Shown one piece after another: positions 61,785 to 64,000 of a stretch of DNA of 64,000 bases. The stretch comes from Cyanobium sp. ATX 6F1. Lineage in GTDB: Bacteria; Cyanobacteriota; Cyanobacteriia; PCC-6307; Cyanobiaceae. Below the pieces are notes generated by a model. It was not told where the DNA came from and searched no databases. It worked only from the letters and a program-made list of their open reading frames with translations. Position 1 is the stretch's first letter; each line of letters opens with the position of its first letter. Both the position numbers and the translations under genes were made by a program. Location: positions 124,001 through 188,000 of the forward strand of contig NZ_JAGQCS010000001.1 in assembly GCF_024346315.1 (NCBI RefSeq). The letters run 5' to 3'.

Positions 61785-62917
61785 GCGAGGCCCTGGCGGC
61801 CCGCCGGCCCTTCGGCCCAGGCAGCCCTGATGTCTCCCTGTTCACCCTCGGCACCATGCGGGCGGTGAACGGCCTGGAGCAGATGCGGGCGGTGCTCTCG
61901 GCCGCCCTGGCCTGCGGCATCAACCACCTGGAAACGGCCCCCGCCTATGGCCCTGCCGAGGGCTTCCTGGGGGAGGCCCTGCGCCTGCTGGCGGTGCCGC
62001 GCCCAGCGCTGGTGATCACCAGCAAGCTGCTGCCGGGGGTGCCCCTGGAGCAGGGCCAGCTCCAGTTACGCGACTGCCTCGCGCGCCTGGGGGTGAAGCG
62101 GCTCGACAACCTGGCGGTCCATGGGTTGAACCTCCCGGAGCACCTGGGCTGGGCCCTAGGCGGTGAGGGCTCCGAGCTGCTGCGCTGGGCCCTGGGGGAA
62201 GGGCTGGTGGGCCAGGTGGGCTTCAGCAGCCACGGCGACAACGACCTGATCGAGGCGGCCCTGGCCAGCGGCCGCTTCGGCTTCTGCAGCCTGCACCTGC
62301 ATCTGTTCGACCCCCAGCGGCTGCCCCTGGCCCAGGCGGCCCTGGCCGCCGGCCTGGGGGTGCTGGCCATCTCCCCCGCCGACAAGGGCGGTCGGCTCTA
62401 CGACCCGCCCGCTGAGCTGGTGGGCGACTGCCAGCCCCATCACCCCCTGGAGCTGGCCTACCGCTTCCTGCTGGCCCAGGGGATCAGTTCTTTGAGCCTG
62501 GGGGCCGCCGCACCGGGCGATCTGGACTGGGCGAAGCGCCTGGCGGGGGCCATAGAACCCCTCGGGGCCAGCGAAAGGGCCGCTTTGGAGCAGCTGGAGC
62601 GGCGAGCCGCCGAGCGGCTGGGGGCGGAGCGCTGCGGCCAGTGCCGGGCCTGCCTGCCCTGCCCCAACGAGGTGCCGATCCCCGAGTTGTTGCGGCTGCG
62701 CAACCTGGCCCTGGGCCACGGCATGGGGGCCTTCGCCCGCGAGCGCTACAACCTGATCGGCCGCGCCGGCCACTGGTGGGAAACCCTCAACGCCAGTGCC
62801 TGCCAGCGCTGCGGCGACTGCCTGCCCCGCTGCCCCCATGGGCTGGCCATCCCCGATCTGCTCGCCGACACCCACGCCCGCCTAGTAGAGGCCCCGCGGC
62901 GGCGGCTCTGGGGCTGA
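61781..62917 (+). CDS. Aldo/keto reductase with C-terminal 4Fe-4S domain
   Basis: This 378-aa protein has a TIM-barrel AKR (residues about 15-275: FTLGTMRAVNGLEQM, HLETAPAYGPAEGFLGEAL, VGFSSHGDNDLIEAAL). Two Cys clusters follow, CGQCRACLPCPNEV (about 287-300) and CQRCGDCLPRCPHGL (about 345-359), that fit 4Fe-4S centres. Such ferredoxin-type AKRs occur in cyanobacteria and may use reduced ferredoxin rather than NADPH. The substrate is unknown. GTG 61781 overlaps the previous stop (GTGA). Confidence 0.9.
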   Translation: MSEALAARRPFGPGSPDVSLFTLGTMRAVNGLEQMRAVLSAALACGINHLETAPAYGPAEGFLGEALRLLAVPRPALVITSKLLPGVPLEQGQLQLRDCLARLGVKRLDNLAVHGLNLPEHLGWALGGEGSELLRWALGEGLVGQVGFSSHGDNDLIEAALASGRFGFCSLHLHLFDPQRLPLAQAALAAGLGVLAISPADKGGRLYDPPAELVGDCQPHHPLELAYRFLLAQGISSLSLGAAAPGDLDWAKRLAGAIEPLGASERAALEQLERRAAERLGAERCGQCRACLPCPNEVPIPELLRLRNLALGHGMGAFARERYNLIGRAGHWWETLNASACQRCGDCLPRCPHGLAIPDLLADTHARLVEAPRRRLWG

Positions 62918-62946
62918 GGAATAAGCCAGGGGGAGCCGAAGGCGGC

Positions 62947-63981
62947 TCAGGCGGCCGTCTGATCCCAGAGCCGCTGGTAGCGCTGGCGCTCGGCGGGGCT
63001 GAGCGGAGCGAGGCTGTTGCAACGCTCCAGCACGGCGGCCTCGGGGTAGAGCAGACGGGCCTGCTCCCTCGGCCAAAGGGCCAGGGAGGCCCCGAGGCGC
63101 TCCCGGGGCAGGGGCGGCACCCAACCGCCGCTGAGCAAGCGATCGAGCAGGGGAGGTGAGCGACTCTCCCGCAGCCACTCCAGGGGGGGGGCGGGATGCT
63201 CCCCCGCCGGCCGCAGCAACAGGTTCCACCACAGGGGGGAGCCGCTCTCGGGCAACAGGGCCACCAGGCGGAGATCACGGCGCAGCAGCGGCAGCACCAC
63301 CTGGCTGGGCAGCACCGCCGCCTGGGCGTTCCCAGCCAGCAGCAGGTTCAGCCCATCGCGCTCATCAAAGGCCAGGGCCTGGCGCCGCAGCCGTGCCAGC
63401 TGGGCGGGCAGGCGCGAATCCTCCAGGGCGCCGGCCTCGGCACTGGCCAGACCCAGCTGACGCAGGGCCAGCTCGATCACCACGCGCGGGCTGGAGGGCA
63501 GCACCAGTTGTTGCTTCAGCGAGGGATCCAGCAGCAGATCCCAGCCCCGGTCGGGCTGCGTGGCCAGATCCGGTCGACTGCGCAGCAGCAGCAGCCAGGT
63601 GCCGAAGGCCCAGGGCAACGCCACGGGCGGGCCGACGCGGAACAGGCGGCTCACCGCTTCGGCCTGGCTCAGCAGGCCCTCCAGGGCGGCCGCGGGCTCA
63701 AAGGCCTGCAGGGCGGCGGGCTCAAGGGTCTGGGCCCAGCCATCCCCCAGTTGCAACAGGGCGCTGCGGGGCTGCGTTGCCGCCCCGATCACGGCGGCGG
63801 CCGTCTCCAGTCGCCGGGCCTGCCAGGGGGAGGGCAGGCGCTTGAGCCAGGCGGCGGGGAACTGGCCGCTGGAGCTGAGCAGCTGAGGGGACCGGCCATC
63901 AGCGCAGCCCGCCAGCAGCCCCACGGCGCCCAGGGCCGAGAGGCGCAGCAGCTGGCGGCGGGAGAGCGGCGGAGCGGTCAT
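62947..63981 (-). CDS. Tat-exported lipoprotein, periplasmic binding protein-like
   Basis: This 344-aa protein starts SRRQLLRLSALGAVGLLAGCADG, with a twin-arginine motif, hydrophobic core and lipobox LAGC. The mature part is Leu/Arg-rich and resembles the polyamine or iron binding-protein fold (SRLFRVGPPVALPWAFGTWLLL, GWDLLLDPSLKQQLVLPSSPR, NAQAAVLPSQVVLPLLRRDL). No permease or ATPase is adjacent. ATG 63981; CCTAGGGT lies a few bases upstream, so the message may be nearly leaderless. Confidence 0.78.
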   Translation of the reverse strand: MTAPPLSRRQLLRLSALGAVGLLAGCADGRSPQLLSSSGQFPAAWLKRLPSPWQARRLETAAAVIGAATQPRSALLQLGDGWAQTLEPAALQAFEPAAALEGLLSQAEAVSRLFRVGPPVALPWAFGTWLLLLRSRPDLATQPDRGWDLLLDPSLKQQLVLPSSPRVVIELALRQLGLASAEAGALEDSRLPAQLARLRRQALAFDERDGLNLLLAGNAQAAVLPSQVVLPLLRRDLRLVALLPESGSPLWWNLLLRPAGEHPAPPLEWLRESRSPPLLDRLLSGGWVPPLPRERLGASLALWPREQARLLYPEAAVLERCNSLAPLSPAERQRYQRLWDQTAA

Positions 63982-64000
63982 GGGGCCGACCCTAGGTGCC

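Overview
The window is 64 kb of gene-dense, GC-rich (about two thirds G+C by eye) chromosome from an oxygenic cyanobacterium. The evidence is direct: petC-petA, petG, psaF-psaJ, chlI, a lycopene cyclase start, a high-light-inducible protein, a CAAD/CURT1-type protein, cyAbrB, and the cyanobacterial small RNA Yfr1 sitting between a guaB-type gene and trxA. That guaB/Yfr1/trxA order is the one known from marine and freshwater Synechococcus/Prochlorococcus/Cyanobium. Together with the high GC, very short intergenic gaps and many 4-bp start/stop overlaps, it suggests an alpha-cyanobacterial Cyanobium/Synechococcus (subcluster 5.2-like) genome. The organism name is an inference.

Layout. 1-6 kb: lycopene cyclase (cut by the window edge), gyrA, a DUF39/HcyBio-like protein, a CAAD thylakoid protein and GuaB3. 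6-9 kb: Yfr1, trxA, a LOG-family protein, hisH, rsmD, then petG (minus) divergent from a cytochrome cM gene. 9.4-18 kb: a long plus-strand run: SPOUT methyltransferase, beta-lactamase-fold protein, DUF3370 protein, chlI, ruvC, 5-formyl-THF cyclo-ligase, two poorly known proteins, sufE, hom. 18-25 kb: a lipoprotein peptide/nickel-type binding protein with one DppB-like permease, an alpha/beta hydrolase, an MFS transporter, a 70-aa acidic protein and a GH1 glycosidase. 25-34 kb: katG, ychF, a HlyD/MacA-like adaptor, wecB, a PilT-like ATPase, hli, tsaD, psaF-psaJ. 34-42.7 kb: gmk, an RqcH/NFACT protein, tatC, DUF3067, petC-petA, lgt, cobM, mqo. 42.8-53 kb: tRNA-Val(CAC), a RodZ-like protein, ppx, a UbiA prenyltransferase, LD-carboxypeptidase, ispD, GT9-like protein, a TrkA/RCK potassium channel-like protein, fabG, a small membrane protein, and groL without groES. 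53-59 kb (all minus): nanE, a long disordered protein, an ABC-2 exporter pair, ctaB and ctaA. 59-64 kb: a hairpin-rich 366-bp gap, cyAbrB, an HdeD-like protein, ribE, a DUF151 bifunctional-nuclease-like protein, a 4Fe-4S aldo/keto reductase and a Tat-exported binding-protein-like lipoprotein.

Functional threads are photosynthetic and respiratory electron transport and its cofactors (petA/C/G, psaF/J, cytM, ctaA/ctaB, chlI, ubiA, mqo, cobM, sufE), redox and stress handling (trxA, katG, hli, groL, Yfr1), and information processing (gyrA, ruvC, rsmD, tsaD, gmk, RqcH). I see no CRISPR array, insertion sequence, prophage or integrated island. I do not see a clearly new multi-gene system. The most interesting leads are a potassium-channel-like protein with a non-canonical pore motif, the hairpin cluster upstream of cyAbrB, a large disordered protein encoded with an ABC exporter, and pervasive 3'-3' gene overlap.
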